A DNA stretch of 64,000 nt from Acheta domesticus (lineage: Eukaryota; Arthropoda; Insecta; Orthoptera; Gryllidae), in contig JAHLJT010009436.1 in assembly GCA_031308135.1 (NCBI GenBank), positions 157,451,976-157,515,975 of the forward strand, in the 5' to 3' direction. Positions within the stretch are counted from its first letter, which is position 1. Every line of letters begins with the position of its first letter. Shown piece by piece: positions 23,236 through 33,349 of the stretch. The translations under genes were made by a program, and so were the position numbers. Under the pieces are notes generated by a model, which worked only from the letters and a program-made list of their open reading frames with translations, had not been told where the DNA came from and made no database searches.

Positions 23236-23562
23236 TCGAACAGTCCCGCGACCCGTATTCTACGGCCGATCCGTATTCTACGGGCGACCCGTATGATACG
23301 GGTACCCGCATGATACGGGTACCCGCATGATACGGGTACCCGCATGATACGGGTACCCGCATGATACGGGTACCCGCATGATACGGGTACCCGCATGATA
23401 CGGGTACCCGCATGATACGGGTACCCGCATGATACGGGTACCCGCATGATACGGGTACCCGCATAATACGGGTACCCGTATGAATGCGGGTGGGTTAGAC
23501 CCGCACTTTTCTGAGACGGGCGGGCGGGCGGGTTTACGGGTCTGCGGGTATTGAGAGCTCTA
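23236..23562 (-). mobile_element. Right terminal MITE of the macrotransposon
   Basis: Mirror image of the left terminal copy: inner end CAGTCCCGCGACCCG near 23242, minisatellite, then ATGCGGGTGGGTTAGACCC, GGGTCTGCGGGTATTG and the outer tip AGAGCTCTA ending at 23562. The outer octamer ACGCAGTC follows at 23563. Confidence 0.5.
23287..23473. repeat. Hairpin minisatellite, 11 x 17 bp
   Basis: Nine identical units ACCCGCATGATACGGGT at 23304-23456, bordered by one variant unit on each side (ACCCGTATGATACGGGT and ACCCGCATAATACGGGT). The unit equals the reverse complement of the left array's unit except at two positions, so the two arrays are inverted relatives that have been homogenised separately. 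Confidence 0.95.
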
Positions 23563-23570
23563 ACGCAGTC

Positions 23571-24127
23571 CCGAAGCCCCTAGCGCCTTCTTGTGGGACT
23601 GGTCCAGGGCAAGTGTACCTAGGGCAGTTTGCCATTGCTTCCCTAGGGGCGCTAGTGCGCCAATTTTGACGTTAGATTTGAATACCAGATAGCGCAGGTT
23701 AGATACAATATCCGCAATCTTACCAGTAGTTCAAATCGAAACTCTGATTGGTGCTAAATTGTTAGGGGATTTAATGTTGCCAGGATCGGCCAAGTGCGTT
23801 TCGTGGGATCTGTTTTACATTCCGACAAGCATCGGCATGCATGCCGTCGATTTTTGGAACTTCGAAAATCCCTTTTCTTTGAGCAGGTTTGAGTCCGCGA
23901 ACTTGGGATCAGTGGCATGATAACCATTATACCATCAAAGCCGGTTCGTTTCTATTTTAAAAGTAGAAGAAAGTAATTGTGACTGAGGGGGCGGGGCTGA
24001 AGTCCTTCACCCCTACCCTCTTGCAGCCTGTGCGCCTCTAAGAATGGTGCGTTCTAATAAGTGAAATAATCAGCTTTCAAAATTGGTATAGTGTTTCTAG
24101 TATTGTCTGCACTATAAGTTAGTTATG
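23571..24127. other. Intergenic, nothing recognised
   Basis: Mixed-composition DNA with a short direct repeat (CTAGGGCAGTTTGCC near 23620, CCCTAGGGGCGC near 23641). No gene supported. Confidence 0.5.
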
Positions 24128-24267
24128 AGTTAGAGCAGGAGTCTCAAACTACGGCCCGCGGGCCACATGCGGCCCGCCGAGGACATTTATACGGCCCGCC
24201 GGGTTTTTATGGTTTAAAGATTTTTTTCTTAAAATACGCACATTATTTATTAAGTGTTAGGGTGTCT

Positions 24268-24425
24268 AGGGATGGCAAAAAAAATCGATGGTTTTACAAC
24301 AACGATGTTTTCCACCAGAAACATCGATATTTTGCTTTCAATGTTTTCTTCACATCGATATTTTGTTGCCAAAACATCGGTGTTTTTTTTCTAAAATTGT
24401 TTTTAATAAAGCAATATCGATAATT
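24268..24425. repeat. ACATCGAT-rich MITE fragment inside the hAT element
   Basis: Begins CTAGGGATGGCAAAAAAA and repeats ACATCGAT/ATCGATGTTT words several times. A similar stretch with AACATCGATGTTT words lies at 48890-48985. TAGGGATGGCAA is a common hAT tip, but no right end was found here. Confidence 0.45.
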
Positions 24426-25012
24426 TGCGTTATTCTCTTTACCGCGCTGTACATTTCGCCAGCGCAATCTGAGGAAGTTTGGGATCTGCTTGCATTATGA
24501 CTGTATGTTATCGATAGTCCTGTCATTACCTGAAGCGATAGTAGTGTTGGAAATGGCCCTCAGACGTTTTGACAGGTCGTGAGTCTGACCTACTCCACCT
24601 CCCTTTGAGAGGTCGTGACCACGTCCAGGGAAGTCCCACAGCAACATGTGATACGTGACCAACCATTGCTTTCCAAACTGGTCTTTCCCCATATATTTAT
24701 AAATTAAATTGTTTTATATGTACGACAAAACTTGTAATTGTTCAACATTTATCACAAAATTATTTGAGTTTTTCATTTTTTCGTCATTTCGTAGTACTTA
24801 CAGCGCTATTGGAGCAATGAAGTGCAAGCAACACTGTCTTTCTCAAATATTCGTTTCTTCAGTGTGGTGCGCGAGCGTGAGTGTTACACACAACACACGA
24901 TTCAGTGAGAGGAATTTTGTGAACTTGAACTGCTAATTTCAGTTGTCGGGTAGGTAAGTCAATAATTTATATTTCATAGTGTTTGTTATTATTAGACCGC
25001 GGAACATCATGC

Positions 25013-25242
25013 AATTGCATATTTTTCGTGATTGCGCATATCGAAAGGACTGTCTTCACGATGGAATATGTCACGGTACCTCGAGTTCTTCTCAGTCATA
25101 CCGCTACATATCGAATGATCGCGACCGTATCAAGCAGTGCTTGCGACCATGCGACATCTAACGGGAGGACCGAGAAAGACGCGAAATGCCGTGTGATCAG
25201 CCAAAGGGGCTTGAGAGGCAGAGTAGGAAAAATCGCACTATA
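25013..25242. mobile_element. Foldback MITE, copy 1 (nested in the hAT element)
   Basis: Long imperfect inverted repeat. The left arm has 'ctgtcttcacgatggaatat'. The right arm, read on the minus strand, has 'atcacacggcatttcgcgtc' and 'gccggattatatagtgcg' outside it. The same sequence recurs at 34418-34634 and 58679-58903. The arms meet around the word 'cgcgaccgtatcaagc'. It lies wholly inside the hAT element 24136-25311. Confidence 0.7.
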
Positions 25243-25319
25243 TAATCCGGCCCTCCGACGGCCTGAGGGACAGTGAACTGGCCCCCCGTTTAAAAAGTTT
25301 GAGGACCCCTGAGTTAGAG

Positions 25320-25605
25320 TATAGAATTGTTTTCTCTCTTAATGTAATTTAATGTTTAATGAATCAGTCAGTTTTTATATTATTATCATTATTTTACCAT
25401 TATTTTTATTATTTTGCCATTATTATTACTATAATTAGTAAATAATTTGCTAGTTATATTGCCTTATTATTGTTATTATTATTATTATTATTATTATTTG
25501 TATTTGTGTTCTATGTTACTGAGAGAGTGTGTATTTTTATGTTTTTGTAATTTGCTGCCACCGGATTATACCCAAATGCAGTTTAAATCTATCTATCTAT
25601 AAAAA
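25320..25605. repeat. ATT-rich low-complexity DNA ending in a CTAT tail (possible LINE 3' end)
   Basis: ATT/ATTATT runs at 25378-25500, then 'gccaccggattatacccaaatgcag' style sequence and a short ATCT tail (25588-25601). Such tails end many LINE 3' untranslated regions. No coding remnant is visible, so the class is a guess. Confidence 0.4.
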
Positions 25606-26390
25606 GACACCAAATGAATTTCAGGAAACGTGAGTTTCTTTTTGATAGCACGACATTTTGTTCTTTGAATTCCCGTTCGGAGAATGGCCAGTTCTTTCCG
25701 CCTGACCATAGGAAATAAGAAACCGAAGGGATGATTCCACGTTGATAACTTGAAACCGGGAACCATGGCTCCGCGCGACTGGCACTGGGAGGCATGATGA
25801 CACAGCTGCCGCAAGGAAAAGTAGATCGTTGCATTCTCCCTCCTAGCTGCCACTGGCGTGGTTGTTATGCCGTGTTGTCATTTTCGAACACGGCTCCCAA
25901 GATTACAGCTCATCGTTGTTATTCACTTCTGCTGCTGGTACGTGCCTCGGCAAAGTACGTGCTTTAGTGAATTGGAACGGGTGAAGACAAACGTTTAAGT
26001 GCTTTATGCTTCCTCCCCGTTATATGTATAGTATTTTTCAAATACTACGTATTGTTTTGAAGCACGGAGTTAGATATCTTGAGGTGGCTTTAGGCATTTA
26101 ATATTTGCCAATAATTCTGTCGTACCCTGGCGAGATAGGCAATTCTACGGAAGACGTGCATTCCAGTCTCTAAACTCAGCTGAACTATCTTTTATCGGGT
26201 CATCTACACAATTTGAATTATAAATGTATTTTTCAACAAGCGAAATTAATTGTGTAAATTAGGCATCAACGTGAAACAAATGAGTGGGGTGGCCTCCGCT
26301 GCAAGCAATGCTGTCGTAAATCCTTGAGGTTGATTAGAAATAAATTAGTAATATTTGCAGGCAAATCCATATTTTAAATAACTGGCAGTC
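25606..26390. other. Intergenic, nothing recognised
   Basis: Unremarkable sequence. Short overlapping minus-strand frames at 25589-25853 have no recognisable similarity. Confidence 0.5.
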
Positions 26391-26394
26391 AGGA

Positions 26395-26770
26395 GGAGGA
26401 CTTCCTGATCCTTCAGGAAGAAGGAAGAACAAAAAATAAGATGAGAAAGGAAAAAGGAAACAAGGAAGAAGGAATAGGCGGAAGAGGAATGAGGTAAAAG
26501 GTGGGAAGGAAGTTGAAAAATAAAATGTAAGGAGATAGAAGAGGATAAGAAGGGAGAAAAAAGGAAGAAAGTAAATGAAGGAATAGAAATAAGGCAAACG
26601 AAGAAAAAGAAAGAAGGCAAATGAAGGAAGAGAAATAAAGTAAATGAGGAAGAGAAGTAACTGAAATGAAGGAAGAGAAAGAAGGTCGGAGCAGGAATAA
26701 ACAGAAGCTGAAATGTAAGTAAGAAGAAATATGTGGAATGTAAGAGGAGAGGATAGGGAGGAGGGGGAAA
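26395..26770. repeat. Polypurine tract, about 375 bp
   Basis: The plus strand is almost wholly A and G (GGAAGAA, GAGGAAG and related words), and the minus strand is polypyrimidine. Long frames of 174-217 codons on the minus strand (Ser/Phe/Leu-rich) are an artefact of the tract. It is a candidate for triplex (H-DNA) structure. Confidence 0.9.
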
Positions 26771-26960
26771 CGCCCCTTTGCCTGGAAGCGGGCGCCGCTG
26801 TGGCCGTGCCTGGGCGCCGCCCCCGAGCGCGGAGAGCGCCGTTCCCGGAAGGAAGGGCCGCACTCGAAGGACAGTGCCGACGCCAGGCGAGGACGGACCG
26901 GGGCCGGTGGTCGCCGGGGCCCCGCGATGGGACGCATGGGGGAAAATTACTGAACAATTG
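26771..26960. other. GC-rich island next to the polypurine tract
   Basis: About 190 bp of dense CpG DNA with overlapping frames on both strands. No protein is recognisable. Confidence 0.4.
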
Positions 26961-28970
26961 GAAAAGAAATTAGAACTCGAGAAAGCCGTTATCGTCATTT
27001 TATAAGTCGGGGTACAGTCGTCCGAAATTTCATACCTTTTTCAGTTAATTTTTTACCTTTAAATATTTAGAAGATAGGACTCTATGATATAAATCAAATG
27101 ACGCTAACATTAAAACAGTTTCCACTAAGATTCATATTATTATTTCATGTGTTTACCAAGTGATTTTATTAAACACAATTTTTTTGTAGCATTTCACCGG
27201 TGAAATTGTATTATTTGATCGCTAATACTTTTACATAAATCTATTATTTAAAATACATTTCCAAAACTTTTTCTAGATTAAATGATGTAATTGTTGTTAT
27301 TTGTTGGAAAACAATAACTCATAGTTTCTTGAAACAACTTTCACATTCTTAATTTTTTCGGGGTAGGGGGGCTAAGTTTCAGCATTGCCCTCGGCCCAAA
27401 ATTGTCTAGCTCCGGCCGTGGCTCGCAGTCGCCCTTCGCATTCTGCCTTCAAGCTTTGTCCCTCGCTCGGTGCGGTTTTACGCTGGTTAGCGAGCTCTAA
27501 ACCACTTCCCATAGATGGTTGTGAAAGTTAAACCGAATCGAATTATTGACTTGAATCTTTTTTTTCTTCTTTTTTTTTTCATTCTGTAAACATGACTTCA
27601 TTCTGTAAACAGACGGAGTTTCTTCTACTTTATTAATGTTATTATAACTAAGGCATTTGACGTCCATTAAAATGTTTCATTAAGCAATAGTCAGTTTGCA
27701 ATGTTTATTTTTTAAATGAGAATTACTCATTTGTTTAGTATCTTGATGAATACGAATATTACATCTCTGAACAGGCGCTACACTTTGTGTGTTTTTAAAT
27801 ATTATATTTAAAAGGATAACAGTTAGTAAGACTGCTTAAAAGAAACCACAACAAACATAACGCCAACAGGAGAACAAGGAAGGAACTCCTGAAATAAGGA
27901 GATTGAAGAATTACATTTTCATAATCCCTAGTCGAAATACATAAAGTAGGAATGCCGTCAGGATGTGGACCTTCGCAGGGTGGGACAGAATTTCAACAGT
28001 ACAAGAGGTATTGAAAGGTGTCAAGAGTACATTACGACAATTAGAGACAGAGGACAATTCATAATTAAGTATGAAGAGAGAACAAACTCTGGAGAAGGTT
28101 CTAGAGAACTTACTAATGAGAAGTGTGCGAAGCAAACGATTGAAAGTAATATATTTTTTAAGGAAAAATAAAAATATAGAAATTTTCAGTTCGTGCTGTT
28201 AATGTATTTTGCTGGATCTGTATGTTAATAAAATCAATCTGCGGAGAAATTGTATTTCATTTTCACATCATCGGATACAGTGAACCTCTGATATTTTGAA
28301 CCAAACATGTTAATCCCTACGAGTTCACTATAACCGGAGTCGACTGTATTGGGAAGTTCATAAAATTTAAATATCATGTTACTCCCACTATGAAACGTTA
28401 CGTAGAAATCCCTACTATGTGGTTTATATGTAATATTCCAGGAAAATCATTTGGTTGAGGAACAAATCACCTCCTAATAGATTAACATATTTCAAAACGG
28501 GGAAAAGATGCATTTGTGAAAGAGAATGTGGAGTTCTAAAGGAGGAAAATGAAATGTAATTGTATCATTGACATAAGATCGAAAAAATGACCCCGACTAA
28601 AACAAGAAAATTAAACCCTGATAAATGTAATCTTATAAAAATCTTATCACAGTCTTGTATGTCTCACATTGCACTTAAATAATGTAGGAAATCCATGTTT
28701 CTGGCACACAGCGGCGTATCTACGTTATGGGAGACATGGCACATGCCATTGGCGCCACTCATAAGGGGCGCTATTAGAGTATATGAGCTAAAACAAACAA
28801 CCCTAATTTGAAGTGAGGAGCCGTCCGTAAATTACATAACGTGAATTTCGAATATTTGTTACACCCCCTTTCCCCCTTGTAACGCACTTCCCTATCTCTA
28901 TGTAACGCAGCGTAACGCTGCCTCAAACCCCCTCCCTCCCCCGTTAGCGTTACGTTCTGAGTGGGGCGCA
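26961..28970. other. Intergenic AT-rich DNA
   Basis: About 2 kb without a supported gene. Sequence near 27357-27420 ('ggggtaggggggctaagttt', 'ctccggccgtgg') and near 28710-28780 ('agcggcgtatctacg', 'ggcgccactcat') resembles terminal parts of common insect DNA elements, but partners were not found. Confidence 0.45.
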
Positions 28971-29088
28971 AATTCTACGCTGGCCATGGGCGCCTGAATA
29001 CATAGATACGGCTGTGCTGGGCCATCGAAAGAAGTGGAGTTGTGGGGCGGAGGCGGTCGCTGGCCAGAGGCCCTGCGGGCGGGCGTCC

Positions 29089-29230
29089 TTACTGCTCGTC
29101 GTCGTCGAGCTGGGCCGGCGGCGGGGCGGCGCTCTTGGCCGAGGGCGCGGCGGCGGGGCCGAGCAGCACCTCCCAGCGGCGGCGCGGGCGCGGGGCGGAG
29201 GCGGCCTTGGCGCCGGGGGCGGCCGCCATG

Positions 29231-29268
<38 letters not shown>

Positions 29269-29512
29269 GCGCTGTCGGAGGACAGTCCAAGCTGCTGGCT
29301 CGCCCGGTCACCACCTCGATGGCCGGCAGCCACTCGATCTGCACCTGCCGGGAGTCGGGCAGCACTAGGCGCATGACTCCGCCGACGCGACGGCTGACGG
29401 CGTTTCGCCTCTCGGCGCCGCGTGGCCTGCCTCGACGTGACTCACTGTCTCCGCCGCCGCCGCCGCCGCCGCGGTGCGCTCCTGGCCTCTGGTGGCGACC
29501 TGTGGCCTCCAT
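29089..29512 (-). CDS. Possible host exon, unrecognised, with glutamine run and apparent frameshift
   Basis: Two minus-strand frames look coding (nearly every third base G or C, sensible residue mix). The upstream one, from an ATG at 29512-29510, reads MEATGRHQRP, a Gly run, then RLVLPDSRQVQIEWLPAIEV and VTGRASS. The downstream one is open from 29307 to a TAA at 29091-29089. It reads WTVLRQRK, 11 Gln (29265-29233), PMAAAPGAKAASAP, RRRWEVLLGP and ends PAQLDDDEQ. The frames differ by one base and meet between about 29307 and 29265. That suggests a frameshift, an unseen intron or an assembly error. I do not recognise the protein. The acidic end and GC-rich codons argue for a real C-terminal exon, but composition alone could mislead. 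Confidence 0.3.
29232..29267. repeat. GCT/CAG trinucleotide repeat (12 units)
   Basis: Twelve uninterrupted GCT units on the plus strand. On the minus strand it reads as Gln, Ala or Ser depending on frame. The Gln frame gives 11 residues. Confidence 0.95.
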
Positions 29513-29589
29513 GGGGCTGCCCCGGCTTGCCCCATCGGCGATAGATGTCGCGCAATCAGTACTCTCCGTCACCGGATTCTTCTGTCACC

Positions 29590-29845
29590 CTTCCCCGCCT
29601 TTCGTTCTTCACCTCTTTACTTTTTATTATGTTAATTTTCTCTTTGTCCTTCTAACATTTCTTCCATCTTGTTCTTAATCTTCTTCATTCTCTTCAAATT
29701 ATATTATTTTTGTATATTTATTCGGTCCTTTTTTCTTATCGCTTTCCTCATTATTATCTTATATTCTCACTTTCCACCTTCTTTCCTCACATTTCTTATT
29801 TTCATCTTATTTTCCTTCACTTCCCTCTCATTATTTTCAGTCGGG
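29590..29845. repeat. Pyrimidine-rich tract
   Basis: T/C-rich plus strand (TTCTTC, CTTCC words), the opposite strand bias to the purine tract at 26395-26770. Frames through it are compositional. Confidence 0.75.
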
Positions 29846-30025
29846 AAGAAGAGCTCGTCCCTGTGTGGGAGATACCTGGAGGGGGAACCCTCCGCCCGGC
29901 GCCGGCGCGTCGGTCGGCGCCCGATCTCCCCATCCAGTGCGGAGGGGCACCGGCGCCTCCCGCGAACATACATTCACTACACTAACGGAACTAATGACTA
30001 CAGACGCGCCCTGAAATTCGTTAAT
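29839..30025 (+). mobile_element. SINE 3' portion, partial copy
   Basis: Contains 'gtgggagatacctgg', a GGCGC-rich segment, 'acatacattcactacact' and 'actaatgact..cgcgccc', matching the 3' half of the SINE copies at 35952 and 49462. The tRNA-like head is absent. Confidence 0.55.
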
Positions 30026-30239
30026 GGCCGATGGCCGCGTAGAGAAAGACAATGTCTTTTAGGGAGTCTAAGCGAAGTTGCGATGTTTCCATTTTATTTG
30101 AAAAGCTCCTTGAGTACTGCCTATCATACCTCGAGTCACGTCTTGCAAATATTTAGGAATATAGCTGGGAGAATTCTCCCAGTAAATTAAGCTGGGAGAA
30201 TCAAGTAAATTTCGTTGAAGGGAAAGCCTGGAGATCTTT

Positions 30240-30830
30240 GCATTTTGTTATGCGGATTCTGAAAAAGAGTTCAGTGAGAGCCAAAGAACTACCATTTATG
30301 TCTTTAGTGCGTTAGAATATGGCGCGATTTGTTGAGATCCATACAGAATTTTGCAGCAAAGGAATCTAGAAAAGATCCAGCATAGAGCATCAAAATTTAC
30401 ATTCAGGGGCACAAAGAATAAAGGAGTATGAGAATCACTACCAAAGAAGGAGAATAAAGTCGCGTCTCTGTGCTATGTATAAAGCGTACACAGGCTTTCC
30501 AGCGTGGAAAGAAATTCAAAGTCGATTAGGGAAATCGGCATATTTCGGCAGAGCGGATTACATGCACAAAATTCAGTCAAGAACTCAGAAAATCGACGTT
30601 GGGAAATATTCATTCGCGAATCGAACTATTAGAGACTGGAACGGTTTGCCTGCGACAGTCTTTGATCCCTTTCCTCCAAGCCTGAATAAATTTAAAAGTA
30701 AATTAGTTTCCTAGATGTTGATATGAGTATTACAAATATGTTTAATATTATTAATTTACTAGACAGTAATATAAAGTAAGTTGTATTATTATTATCATTA
30801 TTATTATTTATTATTGTTATTATTTATGCG
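30240..30830 (+). mobile_element. LINE 3' end, truncated and decayed
   Basis: The 3' end of a non-LTR retrotransposon. Coding remnants occur at 30309-30714. They are followed by a short untranslated stretch and an ATT-rich tail (30784-30823), the usual LINE 3' microsatellite. The 5' end is lost. Confidence 0.75.
30309..30714 (+). pseudogene. LINE reverse transcriptase C-terminal region (broken)
   Basis: In the frame beginning 30309 the text ALEYGAI-C(stop)-DPYRILQQ and LEKIQHRASKF matches the conserved '..YGA..WDPY...LE.IQ.RA.KF' segment after the polymerase domain of jockey/CR1-type LINEs. After stops and a frame change, 30475-30714 reads YKAYTGFPAWKEIQSR, then DVGKYSFANRTIRDWNGLPA and ends FPPSLNKFKSKLVS. 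This is the classic LINE C-terminus. At least two stops and one frameshift make it inactive. Confidence 0.8.
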
Positions 30831-32375
30831 TGGTGAAGTGGAGTGCTACGAAAGCTCACACCATGAAATGTTCACGTTAATTTGTAAAGTTTGTAATTTT
30901 TGTAAAATTGTTAAGTTATGTAATGTTAAATTAGTGTATTCTGACACCAAGTCCTCAAACTTAATTGCAGAATTAGTAATAAATCTAATCTAATCATATA
31001 AATACTGGATGTACCTTCTCAAAGGAATTGAGTTTTTTTTTCTGATTACTTTTAGATTTGAGAAATATAGTTATCTCTCATGTGAGTCACAATCATTTGC
31101 AGTTATTCGTAAGGCCTTTTTTTGCCTGATCTCTCGAGTCGTGTGACAGTCGTGTGAGGATGAGAAAGCGAGCCATGCCGATTCACATATATCGGAGCCT
31201 CACCTCCGCAATCCGGAAGGGAACTGTTGATAGAGGTGCTACATGAGCGATCGTCGGCAGCTGTGGCGTTTGGCGCAATGACAGTGTGCCCGGACTTCAG
31301 AAGCAAAATAAGAGGACTTCGATTGCTTACTTTCGCATGGACACGGCTTCCTAACACAGAAGAAGTAGAAGAAGAAATCTTAAAAGTAGGAGAACTCTAA
31401 AAGAGATTAATATTAAGAAAAGGAGGAAGATTTACACATTGATGGTAAAACTCCAACGACTTTCTTCAGGTTTTAGAAATTTGTAGTACGTAAGTTGGCA
31501 TCTCTTTTTTCCCACGAAAAAACAGGAAAAAAATTAAAATTTTAGATGTATTTGCAAACCACATTATTTTATCGGAGACCTGTTTTTTGTAGATTTTAAA
31601 GAACAAGTAACAGGAAAAAAATGAATTTGAAAAAAGGTGATGCTAATAATCATTGACCTTTATAAATAACTTTATTTACATTTGCAATTTGTAACAGAAT
31701 GGCAGGATTCACATTGCAATTACACCTAACTTGCACAAATTTGTTCAATGATGTATTATTTTAATTTAAATTAGAAGTATTTCTAATAATTATATGGTGC
31801 CAGAAAGGTATATTTTTACTCTCTCGTCTAGGCAGCAGCATATTATTATGGTACTTCGTCCAGTACGGCAAAACCAAATGTAGGCTAGAACAATAAAAAC
31901 ATTAAAAATAGTGTATTCATGTTTAAATATTTCATTCACGGTATATTATTATTATTATTTGAAGGTTCGTAATATTTGAATGCATCACATATAAACTGTC
32001 GCAGTTTTCCATGCATACATCTCAAAACTCTTACACACATCTCCTCACTGTGGCCTACTGCCCGTCAGGCGCCATTGTCTTCCTACGCAAGACAAGCTCA
32101 CTTCAGCCCACACAATACTCGCTGCGGTTCAACTCCTCCGTATCAAGCACATTGTTTCATCTATTGAAGTCCCCAACGCCAGGACTGCAGAAGGAAAGAA
32201 ACAGTATCTAAAGAGTTAATTATTTCTAAATACTCTGTATTTATTATTAACAAGATACAACTTATATTTACAGTGTCGATTCGTCACATACATAAATGAA
32301 ATAAATCTGCGTAAGATAAACAACTCCCACAATCTATGCTCACGTTTTACTCAAACCAGTGCGATTGAGGGGAGG
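30831..32375. other. Intergenic, nothing recognised
   Basis: AT-rich DNA. Short ATT runs occur at 31941-31959. No supported gene or element end. Confidence 0.5.
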
Positions 32376-32380
32376 TGTGG

Positions 32381-32431
32381 CATAGGACTACGCAGCCTTC
32401 CCGTGTTGCTACGCCTGTGCGTAGTCCTATG
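32381..32431. repeat. Perfect 14-bp inverted repeat, 23-bp loop
   Basis: CATAGGACTACGCA (32381-32394) and TGCGTAGTCCTATG (32418-32431) can form a stable hairpin. No terminator-like or transposon context was found. Confidence 0.9.
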
Positions 32432-32637
32432 GAACAAACGGCGGGCAAGGGCAAAGAACTGCCCTGGGCAAAACGGCGTGCGGACGCAAGCGGCGCGACT
32501 TGCAGACACAGTGCATCAATGTTACGGAAGACAAACAGCGATCTTCCTCTCCCACATTGGAAGATATGTTTTAACCCCTTTTCAGCAAATGTGATAATCT
32601 TTTTTTTCGGTACACTTGCGTTTATGTTCATATTTTT

Positions 32638-33332
32638 ACTTTCTCGCTACGGAGTAGAGAGAAAATTATGTAATGATGCGCGAAAAAAAACGCGAATTTT
32701 CGGCAGAAGAACTCTTATTACAGGGCCCTAGTAGCGAAAAAGTGGATAAATCCAGTTGATAAATTTAGAAAACAAATCCTCTAACACGTAGTGTAGACGG
32801 AATCCATGGTTTTTTGCGGCTTTGATACCGAAAAATTGATTGAGGCCAAAACGTCTCTCCGTCTGTGAACAACGCTAGTGGCTAAACAGTGCAGACGATT
32901 TTTTCCAAAATTGATATTCCCCAATCGATTTGGCTGATGTCGCGACCCCTTGAAATTGAATCCGATATTTTTGGAGGGGTACTTTAAATGAAGCCCCTGG
33001 GATTTTTACAAAATTTTCAAACAAATGGCTCCATCGTTTTGTATTAAATTGCATAGTTATGTAGTGTGAAGGACGTTTAAGAGAATGGTGCAGGTCACAT
33101 GTTCGTTGAAAACCCTGATTTTTCGAAAGTGGCAAAAGTTCAAAATGTTTGGGCGTCTTCTTACAACTACGACAATTGTGACAATTACTACTCGTACAAT
33201 TGTGAAGATAGAGATTTTTTTCTTAATAAAATTGTTCCTTAAAGATATATTTTGAAAGAAGATCATGTACACTTTTTCGAAAATTTGTGTTACTTTTCGC
33301 GCAATTTTGCGTGAAAATACGGGCGAGAAAGT
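32638..33332 (-). repeat. Family A dispersed repeat, copy 4 (reverse, 695 bp, both ends present)
   Basis: Starts ACTTTCTCGC and ends GCGAGAAAGT, a perfect 10-bp inverted repeat. Interior blocks in reverse order: 'aaaaaagtggataaatcc', 'acaacgctagtggctaaac' at 32870, 'ttgatattcccc', 'ctttaaatgaagccc'. The right flank carries the family's outer motif (inverted 'gtagtgctgaaacag' at 33335-33349). A T-run precedes the left end, equal to an A-tail on the element's sense strand. Confidence 0.8.
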
Positions 33333-33349
33333 ACATACTGTTTCAGCAC

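Larger units (their letters stand above)
14351..23570. mobile_element. Candidate composite/foldback macrotransposon, 9.2 kb, with 8-bp target duplication
   Basis: The segment 14359-23562 begins TAGAGCTCT and ends AGAGCTCTA, a 9-bp perfect inverted repeat. It is flanked on both sides by the identical direct octamer ACGCAGTC (14351-14358 and 23563-23570), the hAT signature. Just inside each end lies a copy of the same 17-bp hairpin minisatellite in opposite orientation, with related flanks (ACCCGC/GCGGGT motifs; 'cccacccgcat' on the left matched by 'atgcgggtggg' on the right). Each terminal copy also has a TIR-like inner end (GGGTCGCGGGTATT at about 14863; CCCGCGACCCG at about 23247), so the termini look like two short MITEs. 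The octamers sit on the same genomic strand although the terminal copies are inverted, so shared ancestry of the copies cannot explain them. Inside are an intact hAT element (17164-20523), family A and family C repeats and tRNA-like repeats. An intact TAGAGCTCT-type transposase is not visible, so the unit would need a transposase in trans. Confidence 0.65.
24136..25311. mobile_element. Non-autonomous hAT element, 1,176 bp, exact 8-bp target duplication
   Basis: The left tip CAGGAGTCTCAAAC and the right tip, read inward on the minus strand, CAGGGGTCCTCAAAC form imperfect inverted repeats of the Charlie/hAT type. They are followed by GGCCCGC-rich subterminal repeats (24152-24205). AGTTAGAG occurs on both sides (24128-24135 and 25312-25319), an exact target duplication. 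The interior holds ATCGAT-rich sequence (24283-24420, resembling another hAT MITE) and a foldback MITE (25013-25242) but no transposase frame. Confidence 0.85.
29000..29580. promoter_or_regulatory. CpG island with CAG repeat
   Basis: About 580 bp of dense CpG sequence containing a CTG/CAG repeat (29232-29267) and a CCG repeat (29455-29472). It overlaps a coding-like minus-strand stretch described separately, so this may be a genuine gene region and not only a promoter. Confidence 0.45.

Noticed and set aside
14351..23570. Reading the two minisatellite MITEs as independent insertions
   Set aside because: Neither copy alone has a flanking 8-bp duplication at its inner end, whereas the outer flanks of the pair match exactly. 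Kept as the main alternative to the macrotransposon model.
26334..26998. Three overlapping minus-strand frames of 174-217 codons with apparent membrane segments
   Set aside because: The hydrophobic look comes from TTC/CTT-rich polypyrimidine sequence; all three frames are open at once.
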